64,000 bases of DNA from Paenibacillus sp. SZ31 (GTDB lineage: Bacteria; Bacillota; Bacilli; Paenibacillales; Paenibacillaceae): assembly GCF_012912005.1 (NCBI RefSeq), contig NZ_JABBEA010000018.1, forward strand, positions 62,001 through 126,000. The letters run 5' to 3'. Below the pieces are notes generated by a model. That model did not search any database, had not been told where the DNA came from, and worked only from the letters and a program-made list of their open reading frames with translations. The position numbers and the translations under genes were made by a program. Below, piece after piece: positions 7,326 to 16,289 of the stretch. Every line of letters starts with the position of its first letter. Positions within the stretch are counted from its first letter, which is position 1.

Positions 7326-8100
7326 GACGGTCGTAATACGTATCACAGAGTTTGAACTCATGATCCTGATAAAAGCAACCACGGCTCTCCATCGCGTCGC
7401 GCACGGTCATTTTCGCCAAGTCCATCATATTATGATCCCGGCTAAGATGTGCCAGATACGTGCGCTTGATGCGTCCATTCATCAGTTCACTAAGCGCTGC
7501 ACCTGCTGCTTCGTTCGACAAATGCCCAATGTCGCTCAAAATCCGGCGCTTGGTGTTCCATGGATAACGCCCCATACGCAGCAATTCGACATCATGGTTC
7601 GCTTCCAGCACCAGCACGTCAGAATCGGAGATGGCATCGCGAACCTTGTCGCTCATGTACCCTAGATCCGTTGCAACAGACAGCTTCTCACTGCCGTCAT
7701 CGAACGTATACCCTACCGGCTCAGCCGCATCATGCGAGATCCCGAAGGACTCCACGCGCAGTGACCCAAAATCATGCTTTTCACCTGTCTCAAATACCCT
7801 CCGGTTTTCCTCTGGAATCGCCCCAACTGACTTCTCCAGCGCCGCCCACGTATTCAGATTCGCATAGATTGGTAAATTATATTTCCGAGACATCGCGCCT
7901 AGTCCTTTAATGTGATCAGAATGTTCATGTGTAACCAGAATCCCGTCCAATTCTGCCCCAGAAATCTCCCTTTCCTGAAACAGTGCATCCAATCGCTTCG
8001 CACTAAGACCCGCATCAATCATGAGAGAGGTACCCCCATGTTGTATGACCGTAGCATTGCCTGTCGAACCGCTGGATAACACGGTAAAATATATCCCCAT
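7294..8100 (-). CDS. walJ: WalJ (YycJ) metallo-beta-lactamase-fold hydrolase
   Basis: 268 residues. Metallo-beta-lactamase fold with the metal motif THEHSDH (about 58-64), a later conserved His in FGISHDAAEP, Asp in ATDLGY and the C-terminal AHLSRDHN. WalJ belongs to the WalRK regulon operon and has been linked to coordination of cell division with replication and to DNA 5'-exonuclease activity in homologues. It is the last gene of the wal operon, six bases after walI. Confidence 0.93.
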   Translation of the reverse strand: MGIYFTVLSSGSTGNATVIQHGGTSLMIDAGLSAKRLDALFQEREISGAELDGILVTHEHSDHIKGLGAMSRKYNLPIYANLNTWAALEKSVGAIPEENRRVFETGEKHDFGSLRVESFGISHDAAEPVGYTFDDGSEKLSVATDLGYMSDKVRDAISDSDVLVLEANHDVELLRMGRYPWNTKRRILSDIGHLSNEAAGAALSELMNGRIKRTYLAHLSRDHNMMDLAKMTVRDAMESRGCFYQDHEFKLCDTYYDRPTPWDRVGEP

Positions 8101-8106
8101 AACGCA

Positions 8107-8850
8107 TTACTCCCCTGGTTTGTCTGTCTTGGGACTGAATACATCCCCACTGATGCCCTGCACGTACAACACTTCGCCATTTTCCAGCACGAACCGCCAT
8201 GCCGGCATCGCTACCTGTATATCTGAATTGAACAACTGGCCGTAATAGCCCAGCTGAATATCTTTGACAATTGCATCATTTGGCAAAAAGTTCTCGATCA
8301 GCGTTCCTAGCGCCTTCGACGCCGGAAGCACCTGCTGATCGCTCTCCTCTGCGGTCGTAATCCGCACCGGAGTCTGACGGTAACCCGTTATTTTCTGGTC
8401 GCTGTAGAATAGCTCCAGACTCACATTGAAGAGCGGCCATTTGCCATCCACCAGTGGGTGAAGCACAAAAACCCCATCCTCAGCCATCAGCTGATCCAGC
8501 CGGTATGTCCCGATCTGTGGAATCTCACCCTGCAACGCATCCTCCAGCTCACTCTGCGAGAAGATCAACTTGCTATCTACAGTCTGTTCCAGTTCCATAT
8601 CTACACCAGCCTTGTCCTCTTCAATGAACTCATAGGACAACTTTGGCAGCTTCGGCGTTTCATTCGGAATCGGAGCTAGCACCTGAATGCCCTTCTCTTC
8701 CATCGCCTGTTGTGTATTATCTGCTAGTGAGGTGAAGTCCAGATTGGCTCCGGCCGTCTCCCGCGCATCCATCCAGATCTGGTATCCCAGCACCAGATTG
8801 AGCAGCAGAAAGGCATAGATCAATACATTTTTCGCCCGTCCCCAATCCAA
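8107..8850 (-). CDS. walI: WalI (YycI) modulator of the WalK kinase
   Basis: Start chosen at TTG 8850 because GGAGG lies eight bases upstream and the resulting N-terminus MDWGRAKNVLIYAFLL matches the known YycI opening MDW followed by a membrane helix. The product is 247 residues: one N-terminal transmembrane segment (about 7-25) and an extracellular domain that in B. subtilis pairs with WalH to hold WalK in check. In the same transcript as walK, walH and walJ, but separated from walH by a 235-base gap that holds a dispersed repeat. Confidence 0.9.
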   Translation of the reverse strand: MDWGRAKNVLIYAFLLLNLVLGYQIWMDARETAGANLDFTSLADNTQQAMEEKGIQVLAPIPNETPKLPKLSYEFIEEDKAGVDMELEQTVDSKLIFSQSELEDALQGEIPQIGTYRLDQLMAEDGVFVLHPLVDGKWPLFNVSLELFYSDQKITGYRQTPVRITTAEESDQQVLPASKALGTLIENFLPNDAIVKDIQLGYYGQLFNSDIQVAMPAWRFVLENGEVLYVQGISGDVFSPKTDKPGE

Positions 8851-8922
8851 AACATTCACCTCCGTCCATTTGATAAAAGCAACTAATATCACACTGGCCC
8901 ACTCCGCGGTCAGAACAACCTT

Positions 8923-9036
8923 CCGATCGCTGTTATCCCCAGATTTCTTGATTCCCTTTTCCTAAGGGAGAAATCCGGCGATAAAGGCGAACGCTTCGCT
9001 TCTCCAGCTTTTTTCTGCCCTCTCCGTTATCGTGTG
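8923..9036. repeat. Dispersed intergenic repeat, copy 2
   Basis: Related to 6467-6610. It contains nested inverted segments: AGATTTCT with AGAAATC around CCCTT/AAGGG (8941-8973) and GCGAA/TTCGC at 8988-9000. It lies in the only large gap within the wal operon, between walH and walI, so it is transcribed as part of that mRNA. Confidence 0.6.
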
Positions 9037-9085
9037 ACCTTACACCTCGCTCGGATATCGAATGACTCCATTACCCTACAACCCA

Positions 9086-10366
9086 TCAAGAAACAGTGGT
9101 TTCCTCACCATTTCCGAATCGGATCACCCATACCGGGATCAGCTTCAGCCCGTCCTCAATCGTAGAAGGACGATACGCCGGATACACGTCCACGACCTGG
9201 CGATTCTCACCTGCCACCTTTTTAATAAGAGCCTTCAGCTTGTCTCCGCCAGGCAACTTTACCGATTTCTTCGTCTCTGCGCCTTCGTTTAGGTATTCGA
9301 GCGATCGTTCATAACTGGATACCGTCTCCTGCTGCATCTCCATGCTGATCGTGCCGAAGCGGAACTGCATGGAATCCATAATCGGATAACTGCCGTAATA
9401 CTGCTGGAATTCAAGCTGTGTCTTGCTGTCAGCGGTCTCCAGCATCATGCGCGACCTGCCTTTCCAGCCGCCATGCTGATTCACAAAATCAACCGCAGAT
9501 AGCGCATCCTTCGCGGGATCAATCTGTCCCGCAGGTGGTGCCGCCGGATCGGTATAACTGATCCAGCGTTGTTCCTGTTTAACTTGCAAGCTACGTTTAC
9601 TGTCCGTGTAGATCTCTGACCCGTCTTTTTCCCGAATATTCCGAGTCATGCTTGGATCGAAGAACAGACTGCGTTGCATCTGCTCAACAGTGAACTGGCC
9701 TGTAGGCACATCCGCTTCAATCGTCTCCAAAGCTTCCGCCGGGATATAATACCCGCCATCCATCAACGTATATGGCGTCCAGTTCGTACCGAAGTCGACA
9801 TGCTGCTGCACGTCCTGTACCGTCAAGTCAGCCTGAGTTGCTTCGTATACCACATCTCCCTTAGCGCTGAAGAACAGCGCATGGGCTTTCGTTTCATTTT
9901 TGGCTGTATAGATCGAGATTCGGTTAATCGTCTCCCCTTGGAATAAGGAATCCGTCCCGAGCCTCATCACCCGCTGTAATAACGCTACGGGGATACCTTC
10001 CTTGAACGATAGCTCAAATCCAGGGTTCTCCTTGCGAATCTGATCCCAGTTCACCGATTGCACACTGCGGCGCTGAAAATCATCGAACGCCCGCCCCTGT
10101 AACCGTGAATAGATCAACTGATAGAACGTATTGCCAGGGTAAAACACAGTATGTTTATCCTCGCCCAGATGAATAATCATCTGATCGGGGAAGATTAATT
10201 CTTCAATATTACGTTCCTGACCCATATTTTCCGTCTTCACATAGTTCGTCTCTGACGTCACAACGGAATCCCCGCCTCCGGGCAAACGGTAGATCAGGAA
10301 ATAACTCTGCACCAGACTGGCTACGACAAGGGTAGCGAGCACCAGGGATTTAATCCGTTCCTTCAC
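9086..10366 (-). CDS. walH: WalH (YycH) modulator of the WalK kinase
   Basis: GTG at 10366 is preferred over the GTG nine bases upstream because AGGGGG is then eight bases away; it gives MKERIKSLVLATLVV. 426 residues with one membrane helix near the N-terminus (about 6-24) and a long extracellular part. The family forms a complex with WalI and WalK at the membrane and tunes essential cell-wall signalling. It overlaps the end of walK by 17 bases, indicating translational coupling. Confidence 0.9.
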   Translation of the reverse strand: MKERIKSLVLATLVVASLVQSYFLIYRLPGGGDSVVTSETNYVKTENMGQERNIEELIFPDQMIIHLGEDKHTVFYPGNTFYQLIYSRLQGRAFDDFQRRSVQSVNWDQIRKENPGFELSFKEGIPVALLQRVMRLGTDSLFQGETINRISIYTAKNETKAHALFFSAKGDVVYEATQADLTVQDVQQHVDFGTNWTPYTLMDGGYYIPAEALETIEADVPTGQFTVEQMQRSLFFDPSMTRNIREKDGSEIYTDSKRSLQVKQEQRWISYTDPAAPPAGQIDPAKDALSAVDFVNQHGGWKGRSRMMLETADSKTQLEFQQYYGSYPIMDSMQFRFGTISMEMQQETVSSYERSLEYLNEGAETKKSVKLPGGDKLKALIKKVAGENRQVVDVYPAYRPSTIEDGLKLIPVWVIRFGNGEETTVS

Positions 10367-12200
10367 GGTGCTCACCCCCTTCCTCGCGCATCGGCAGTGT
10401 GAACGTTACTGTCGTGCCCACGTCCACCTCAGACTCCAGCGAGATGCTCCCATCATGCGCCTTCACAATTTCCCGGGCAATGGAGAGTCCCAGCCCTGTG
10501 CCTCCCATACTGCGGGAACGAGCCTTGTCCACCCGATAAAAACGCTCAAAAATACGATCCAGATCGCGCTGTGGAATACCCATTCCGGTATCCGATACCG
10601 AGATGGCAAGTGCATGCTCATCACTGCGTCTAGCGGCAATTGTAATGGTGCCGCCTTCCAATGTATATTTCAACGCATTGGACACGACATTATCCAGCAC
10701 CTGATCAATCTGGTCGCGATCCAGCGGAACAGCAGGAATATCATTTTCCACAGACAGCACAGGTTGAATATCCTTCTGATGCATCTGGAACGAGAATCGA
10801 TCCGTCACTTCCTCCAGCATTTCCAGAATATCGGTTGGCTGCTTGCGCAGTAAAGCTTCCTTCGAATCCAGCCGAGATAGATGCAGCAGATCCGTAACCA
10901 GCCTGATCATTCGCTCCGTCTCGTTCTGAATAACACCAACGAAACGACCAGCAAGCTGTGGATCTTCTAATGCACCGTCATCCAGCGCTTCCGCGTAGCT
11001 CTTGATCGTGGTCAGAGGTGTCCGCAGCTCATGGGATACATTGGCCACGAATTCACGTCGGGATGCTTCAAGTTCTTCCTGCTCGGTGACATCCTGAAGT
11101 ACGGCAATGGTTCCCGTGATACCCAACTCACGCCGATGAACCGGAGTGAACGTCATGCGAATGACCACAGGCTCTTCTTGTCCCGCAGGTGCGATCTGCA
11201 GCAGCGTTGAACCTGTAAAGCCACTCGCGAGAGCTTCTGCATCCTCCGGATCAATGCCGAGCAATATGGCAAAATGCCTTCCTTCAATATCTGCAGGACG
11301 CATGCCCAGAATACTGCTGGCACGGCGGTTCACCAGAATGACTTTACCGTACTCATCCGTGGCTACCACACCATCACTCATATTGGTCAGAATGGAGGTC
11401 AACTTCTCCTTCTCCTCTTCATTCTGCGAGAGGGCATCACGAAGCCTGCTAGTCATATAATTAAAAGCCCGACTGAGCTGACCAATCTCATCCGTGCCGA
11501 ATACAGGTGTCTGCTGATCAAAGTTACCTTCTGCGACCGCTGTCGCTCTCCGCGTCACTTCCTTAATCGGCTGCGTAATTGTATGGGACAGGATCACGCC
11601 AAGCACTGCCGTTAACACCAAGGCAATCAGAATGCCGGAGATAAAGATTTTGTTGATTCCCTCCATCGTGGAATACAACTCGTTCATGGATGCCGCGATG
11701 TAGACCGCACCAATGATCTTACCGCCGGACAGCACCGGCTTGGCGACGACCTTTTTGCGAACATTATCCTCGTCCACGATATATTCCTCATTGTCCCGAA
11801 TGCCTTGTAGCGCACGGCTGACGACGGTCTGGGTGTTTTTGCGCCCGACATAATCCGAATGTGAACTTAGCGAGGTCGTGAGTACCTTGCCGCTGGCATC
11901 CAACACCTGAATCTCGGCACCATTAATGTTGAACAGATTGTTCACCAGCACACGCAGATTTTCCGTTTTATCCTCGCCTGCCTCTGCTTCTCCGCCCGCC
12001 ATCGTCTCGCCCACGAGAACTGACAGCATCTCCGCACGCGCCTGCAAGTCTTCCGTAAAGTTGCTCGTTAGTGAGTTCTTCATCGCGCTCACAAAATAAA
12101 CCCCGATCAATTGCATCGCAATCAGAATCAGCAGTACATAGATAATTATCAATTTCGCCTGAATCGTTCGGAAGAACGAGAATCGCGCGAATCGGCCCAT
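10350..12200 (-). CDS. walK: WalK (YycG) sensor histidine kinase
   Basis: 616 residues with the full WalK architecture: membrane helix about 16-36, extracellular sensor about 40-183, second helix about 184-204, HAMP about 204-258, PAS about 265-370, HisKA with phospho-acceptor His390 in FVANVSHELRTP, and an HATPase domain with the N box (NVVSNALKYT) and G boxes (DTGMGIP, GTGLGLSIA). It phosphorylates WalR in response to cell-wall state. Its ATG shares one base with the walR stop, so the pair is coupled. A near-perfect Noc-binding motif lies inside the gene at 10468-10481. Confidence 0.97.
   Translation of the reverse strand: MGRFARFSFFRTIQAKLIIIYVLLILIAMQLIGVYFVSAMKNSLTSNFTEDLQARAEMLSVLVGETMAGGEAEAGEDKTENLRVLVNNLFNINGAEIQVLDASGKVLTTSLSSHSDYVGRKNTQTVVSRALQGIRDNEEYIVDEDNVRKKVVAKPVLSGGKIIGAVYIAASMNELYSTMEGINKIFISGILIALVLTAVLGVILSHTITQPIKEVTRRATAVAEGNFDQQTPVFGTDEIGQLSRAFNYMTSRLRDALSQNEEEKEKLTSILTNMSDGVVATDEYGKVILVNRRASSILGMRPADIEGRHFAILLGIDPEDAEALASGFTGSTLLQIAPAGQEEPVVIRMTFTPVHRRELGITGTIAVLQDVTEQEELEASRREFVANVSHELRTPLTTIKSYAEALDDGALEDPQLAGRFVGVIQNETERMIRLVTDLLHLSRLDSKEALLRKQPTDILEMLEEVTDRFSFQMHQKDIQPVLSVENDIPAVPLDRDQIDQVLDNVVSNALKYTLEGGTITIAARRSDEHALAISVSDTGMGIPQRDLDRIFERFYRVDKARSRSMGGTGLGLSIAREIVKAHDGSISLESEVDVGTTVTFTLPMREEGGEHREGTD
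10468..10481. promoter_or_regulatory. Candidate Noc binding site (NBS) inside walK
   Basis: ATTTCCCGGGCAAT matches the B. subtilis NBS consensus ATTTCCCGGGAAAT at 13 of 14 positions. A Noc homologue is encoded at 46981-47799. One site by chance in 64 kb is possible. Confidence 0.4.
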
Positions 12201-12922
12201 TATATCCCCACGCTTTTGGCACTGCGCACGAGATAACCGAGCCCGCGGCGTGTCAGAATCGTTTCCGGTTTGCTTGGATTCTCCTCAATCTTCTCACGCA
12301 GACGACGGATCGTGACATCCACAGTACGTACATCGCCAAAATATTCATATCCCCATACCGCTTGCAGCAGATGTTCCCGTGTCATAACCTTGCCGGAATG
12401 CTTCGCCATATAATAGAGAAGTTCATATTCACGGTGGGTCAGATCGAGAGGTTCTCCGCCTTTGTAAGCCGTATACATGTCCATATCAAAAGCCAGATCA
12501 AAAAGTCTCATGACCTGCTTCTCTTCGTCTTCATGCGCTTCTGCTGTAATCGCAAGCTTTTGCCGTCTGCGCATCTGTGCCTTCACCCTTGCAAGCAACT
12601 CACGCGTACTGAATGGCTTCGTCACGTAATCATCCGCACCCAATTCGAGCCCGAGCACCTTGTCGATCTCGCCATCTTTGGCGGTAAGCATGATGATCGG
12701 CATCTCCAGATGAGCGCGCACCTCACGGCAGACATCCATACCGTCCTTGCCCGGGAGCATCAGATCCAGCAGCATCAGATCCGGTTTCTCGGATAACGCC
12801 AATTCAACCGCACGAATACCATCGAATGCACAGATGACCTCGTACCCCTCTTTTTCCAAATTAAACTTCAGAATGTCCGCGATGGGTTGTTCATCGTCCA
12901 CCACCAAAATCTTCCCCTGCAT
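12200..12922 (-). CDS. walR: WalR (YycF) response regulator
   Basis: 240 residues: receiver domain (1-120) with acidic residues Asp9 and Asp10, phospho-acceptor Asp53 in LLDLMLPGKDG, Lys in VTKPFS, then an OmpR-type winged-helix DNA-binding domain (about 135-232) ending RRGLGYLVR. It is the essential regulator of autolysins and wall metabolism. First gene of the walRKHIJ operon. The upstream 250 bases hold a direct repeat (13014-13045) and the terminator of the preceding M23 gene. Confidence 0.97.
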   Translation of the reverse strand: MQGKILVVDDEQPIADILKFNLEKEGYEVICAFDGIRAVELALSEKPDLMLLDLMLPGKDGMDVCREVRAHLEMPIIMLTAKDGEIDKVLGLELGADDYVTKPFSTRELLARVKAQMRRRQKLAITAEAHEDEEKQVMRLFDLAFDMDMYTAYKGGEPLDLTHREYELLYYMAKHSGKVMTREHLLQAVWGYEYFGDVRTVDVTIRRLREKIEENPSKPETILTRRGLGYLVRSAKSVGI

Positions 12923-13013
12923 CGGCTAAGTTCACCCCTATATCCTACTTAATCCGCGTTAGCGTCTATATCTCTCTTCTATGTTTAGCTTGTACCAAGC
13001 CTGCTTGATTTGT

Positions 13014-13045
13014 TTCTCTAGTTTGTTGTTTATATTCTCTAGTTT
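13014..13045. repeat. Direct repeat in the walR upstream region
   Basis: TTCTCTAGTTT occurs at 13014-13024 and again at 13035-13045, 21 bases apart start to start, i.e. two helical turns on one DNA face. It is about 90 bases upstream of walR and may be a tandem protein-binding site. Confidence 0.4.
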
Positions 13046-13118
13046 AACATACCTGAAGCACCGTCACATCCCGATCGGAGGGTTGGAAGGTCTTTCATCT
13101 GAAAATATTTTACAGCAG

Positions 13119-13151
13119 CAAAAAACAAGGCCAGCATCATAGCCAACCTTG
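13119..13151 (-). terminator. Terminator after the M23 endopeptidase gene
   Basis: Ten-pair stem with G-U pairs (CAAGG/CCTTG ends at 13126-13130 and 13147-13151) followed leftward by six T's. Separates the M23 gene from walR. Confidence 0.65.
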
Positions 13152-13169
13152 CTCTCACTTTAGCTTATA

Positions 13170-14702
13170 TTAGTTCAAATACGTCATTGGATTCTCCGCT
13201 GTGCCGTTCTTCAGGATCTCGAAGTGCAGATGGGTTCCAGTCGAGCGTCCTGTGTTGCCCATAACGCCGATGCTTTCCCCTTTTTCAACCACTTGTCCAA
13301 CCTTCACACCGATGCTATCCAGATGACCATACAATGTTTCATATCCGTTACGATGGTTAATAATGATGACATTACCATAGCCACTCTTCTGTCCTGCAAA
13401 AGTAACCACGCCTTCGTCAGATGATTTCACATCCCGGTTACCTACCAGATCGACCCCTTTATGTTGACGACCCCAACGCTGTCCAAAGCTGCTGCTCATC
13501 GTTGCATTCGATACCGGCCAAGCAAATTCACCTGAGCCCTCACCAACGACTTTTGTTCCACTAAGAACCACTTCGGTTACGGCGACTTTGATCACTTCCT
13601 GGCCAAGCCACTCTTCCTGAACGACTTCACCATTTTCTTTCGTTATACGATACTGCATATTTTTCAGACCGCTTTGACCTGGACGCACGACTTTGGTTGT
13701 GCCTGCTTTCAGATCAGCACTTTTGCGAACTTCCACTTGCGGTTTAATCTCAATCTGCTCAACTACCTGCTCGACTGATTTAACGGTTACTGCTGGTTTA
13801 GGCACGGTCAGGGTCAGCTCGTCTCCAATTTGAAGCGATGTTTCCTTGATGCCCGGATTATGCTGGCGAATCTCACTTTGTGTAATTTCATACTTGGAAG
13901 CGATCGAAGAGATCGTATCTCCTTCACGAACCACATAAGTTACAGGCGCGTCTTTACCAACGGTTAACGCTTTAACCGCCTCGGACACATCCCATATTTT
14001 GTTTGGATCAGCCTTCACCACATCCGTCGCTACTTCTTCCTTGATACCTACCGACTTCAGGGTTGTACTCGGTCCCTCGTCTTTCTTCGAGGAGTTAGCC
14101 GATACCGACTTCGTCTTTAGCGAACTTCGCACTGCCGATGCCGATATGTACTTATTCTGCACTTGTTCCAGGATCGCATCAGCTGTTGCCTGATCCTTCA
14201 CAATGCCAATGACTTCACCGTCTACCTTAAGCTCCACACCTTTGGCATAAGCTGTCAGCATGTCGCCTAGTTTATCTAGCGTTTCGTCACTGTTCACTTC
14301 AGGTTTGTACGCTTTTACCGTTTCGGTTGTGATGCCATCCGTGTTCAGCACCATTTCTGCATCCGGATATTTATGTTGATATTCCTCAGTTTTGTCTGTA
14401 AAGAGTTGTTGTAGCTGTGCTTCATCTGTAATGGTACCAATCTCGCTACCTTTAACCATCACTTTATAGTAAGGTACCGTATTTGCAGTAACATATTGTT
14501 TGCCTGCGAATCCGATCGATGCCGCGATGAACACACCGCATGCTGCTGTAATGATCCATTTGCGCGAGGCCAGAACGCGCTTCTTATTCACACTGAAGGT
14601 GGACATGCTCATGTTGTTTTTGTCTTCGGCCGTCCGGTTTTCCCCGGATTGTTCGTGTACCCGGTCTTTGCCCGGTTGGCGTATGCCTCTGAAACCTTTC
14701 AT
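13170..14702 (-). CDS. Membrane-anchored peptidoglycan endopeptidase with LysM, G5 and M23 domains
   Basis: 510 residues from ATG 14702, which has AAGGAGAG just upstream. A 45-residue basic cytoplasmic tail precedes a membrane helix (about 48-66). LysM is at about 253-300 (YVVREGDTISSIASKY), a G5 domain at about 303-382, and a lysostaphin-type M23 peptidase at about 408-505 with His414 and Asp418 (HKGVD) and HLHFE (His491, His493). It should cleave peptide cross-links while bound to glycan. It is transcribed toward walR, and a consensus WalR box lies 167 bases upstream, so WalR control is likely. Resembles the YycF-linked DipM/NlpD-type proteins only in domain content. Confidence 0.9.
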   Translation of the reverse strand: MKGFRGIRQPGKDRVHEQSGENRTAEDKNNMSMSTFSVNKKRVLASRKWIITAACGVFIAASIGFAGKQYVTANTVPYYKVMVKGSEIGTITDEAQLQQLFTDKTEEYQHKYPDAEMVLNTDGITTETVKAYKPEVNSDETLDKLGDMLTAYAKGVELKVDGEVIGIVKDQATADAILEQVQNKYISASAVRSSLKTKSVSANSSKKDEGPSTTLKSVGIKEEVATDVVKADPNKIWDVSEAVKALTVGKDAPVTYVVREGDTISSIASKYEITQSEIRQHNPGIKETSLQIGDELTLTVPKPAVTVKSVEQVVEQIEIKPQVEVRKSADLKAGTTKVVRPGQSGLKNMQYRITKENGEVVQEEWLGQEVIKVAVTEVVLSGTKVVGEGSGEFAWPVSNATMSSSFGQRWGRQHKGVDLVGNRDVKSSDEGVVTFAGQKSGYGNVIIINHRNGYETLYGHLDSIGVKVGQVVEKGESIGVMGNTGRSTGTHLHFEILKNGTAENPMTYLN

Positions 14703-14810
14703 GATTCTCTCCTTTTCAGCACTTCTCAGTTCGCATTTCTGTCAAGACATCACCCATCGTGTCTATCCCATGCTAGTTGAATAATATATTTGGGTGTCCG
14801 CAAAATCAGG

Positions 14811-14838
14811 ACTTTAGCTGCGCTCTTAAAAGTGTCAA
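14811..14838 (-). promoter_or_regulatory. Candidate promoter of the M23 gene
   Basis: A perfect TTGACA (-35) at 14833-14838 and TAAAGT (-10, four of six) at 14811-14816 with 16-base spacing, about 110 bases upstream of the M23 start and downstream of the WalR box. Confidence 0.4.
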
Positions 14839-14868
14839 AATTTTAACCTTTTATCACACCCGTATACT

Positions 14869-14885
14869 TTAACACAGGTTTTACA
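14869..14885 (-). promoter_or_regulatory. WalR box upstream of the M23 endopeptidase gene
   Basis: On the minus strand TGTAAA-ACCTG-TGTTAA fits the WalR consensus TGTWAH-N5-TGTWAH at every position. It is 31 bases upstream of a TTGACA element, a position suited to activation. Confidence 0.75.
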
Positions 14886-15073
14886 CTCATTTCAACTTTA
14901 CGTGTCACACCGCAAAACCACGCCCCGCTTGGTTTCCCTGAATTATCCATAAGATAGCACGACTGGTCCATCACCCATTATGCCTCAACATCGGCTGTAC
15001 TATGTACTTTTATTCGCAATTTAAGACTAGGTTCTAAGACCCACTGAAATATGCTTTCTTTTTCATAAAAATA

Positions 15074-15113
15074 CAAATAAAATCCCCCATCAGATCAGCT
15101 CTGATAAGGGATT
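15074..15113 (-). terminator. Terminator after the methyltransferase gene
   Basis: Stem AATCCC/GGGATT (15081-15086 and 15108-15113) extended by ATCAGA/TCTGAT inside, followed leftward by a T-rich run. Confidence 0.6.
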
Positions 15114-15189
15114 ACGTAAACAACCTGTTTATGGTTTATCTTAAACTGGATCTCATCTCATGCCACAATAGAAATGATCTTTCATATCT

Positions 15190-15999
15190 CTATTCATTGA
15201 CTGCAAGAATGACAAATCGCTTCTGCTGAACTTCCCAGAATCCATTTTGCTCCATCTCCATATGAATCTCCATTAATGGTTCACGGAAATGTTCTACTTT
15301 GAAATCAGGTACTTGCCACGGGATGGTTTTTAGATAATATACCAGTGCGCCTATATCATAGAAACGTTGTGCAGGAGTTGCTTCACGTTGCTCCAGAATT
15401 CGGAATCCACACTGCTCCAGCTGAAAAACAGCACGATCCAGCTCCCATCCAGCGTAATCCGCTAGCATAGGAATGCCAAGTCGATCATTGATCTCCCGGC
15501 AATCTGACCAGCCAACCTGTTGGGTTAGAAACAGTCCTCCTGCGGATAGAATCCGCCTAACTTCCTTTTCATCATACGACTCATGCCGATTAAGAATCAG
15601 ATCGAATTCCGCATCTTCGAAAGGAAGCTGCGAATCATCAGTCACCGGAAACACCTTCACACCCAGCCGCTGTAAACGTTCCTCTGCAATCGGTATATTC
15701 GGGAGATATCCTTCGGTCGCACATGTGTACGGAGGAAGCGGAAGTAGTCTGGACAGCATTTCTCCTCCACCAGTTCCCATGTCGAGCATTCGTTCTGTCT
15801 GATTCAACAATCGGCGCGCCATCGTTCCATAGGACCAAGGCAACATTCCGCTCTGGAGTCGGTCACTCCCTGTTACATAGCTAAAATCCCAACCACTAAA
15901 CGGCTGATCCGCTTCTTGCAGCCCTTGCTCGTATCGCTCTTTATCCGCCTTAGTAAGCTGTATTACTGACTTTTCTGAATTAGAATGATATAAGTTCAT
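15190..15999 (-). CDS. Class I SAM-dependent methyltransferase, substrate unknown
   Basis: About 269 residues from ATG 15999 (MNLYHSN); GGAGG is 11 bases upstream, and a TTG at 16005 five bases from the same SD is an alternative. Rossmann methyltransferase motif I is clear (MLDMGTGGGEML), an acidic strand-2 end (CATEGYLP), and motif IV-like FDLILNRHESY. The rest does not identify a substrate; RNA or small-molecule methylation are both possible. A possible 10-codon leader ORF lies 120 bases upstream on the same strand, an arrangement familiar from regulated rRNA methyltransferases, but this enzyme is not recognisably of the Erm class. Confidence 0.75.
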   Translation of the reverse strand: MNLYHSNSEKSVIQLTKADKERYEQGLQEADQPFSGWDFSYVTGSDRLQSGMLPWSYGTMARRLLNQTERMLDMGTGGGEMLSRLLPLPPYTCATEGYLPNIPIAEERLQRLGVKVFPVTDDSQLPFEDAEFDLILNRHESYDEKEVRRILSAGGLFLTQQVGWSDCREINDRLGIPMLADYAGWELDRAVFQLEQCGFRILEQREATPAQRFYDIGALVYYLKTIPWQVPDFKVEHFREPLMEIHMEMEQNGFWEVQQKRFVILAVNE

Positions 16000-16121
16000 G
16001 TTCAATAAAACCTCCAATTAGTGTATTCATAAACACAGATACTTCGTATCTCTTGAATCCACCCTATGAACGGAGGCCCACGAATTGGACTAATGGGTTC
16101 TGTACTCTTGCAAAAGCGTTT

Positions 16122-16154
16122 TTATATGTCGTGTTCTTTACCTTTATACTTCAT
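16122..16154 (-). CDS. Possible 10-residue leader peptide upstream of the methyltransferase
   Basis: ATG at 16154 with AGGAGG (16164-16169) nine bases upstream opens a frame MKYKGKEHDI ending TAA at 16122. A perfect -10-like TATAAT lies at 16206-16211. Between this ORF and the methyltransferase is a hairpin AGATAC/GTATCT near 16040-16054. Strong SD and placement suggest a translational attenuator, but no proof. Confidence 0.35.
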   Translation of the reverse strand: MKYKGKEHDI

Positions 16155-16289
16155 ATGGTGTTCCCTCCTGAATAGGCATATTTTCCATTATTTATTTAAA
16201 TAGATTATATTCAATAGTCATCGACAAGTCCAATACAGTATGAATCAGGCGTTACTCGTCTATGAGCACGCCTGTCTTCCCTGCCTATC

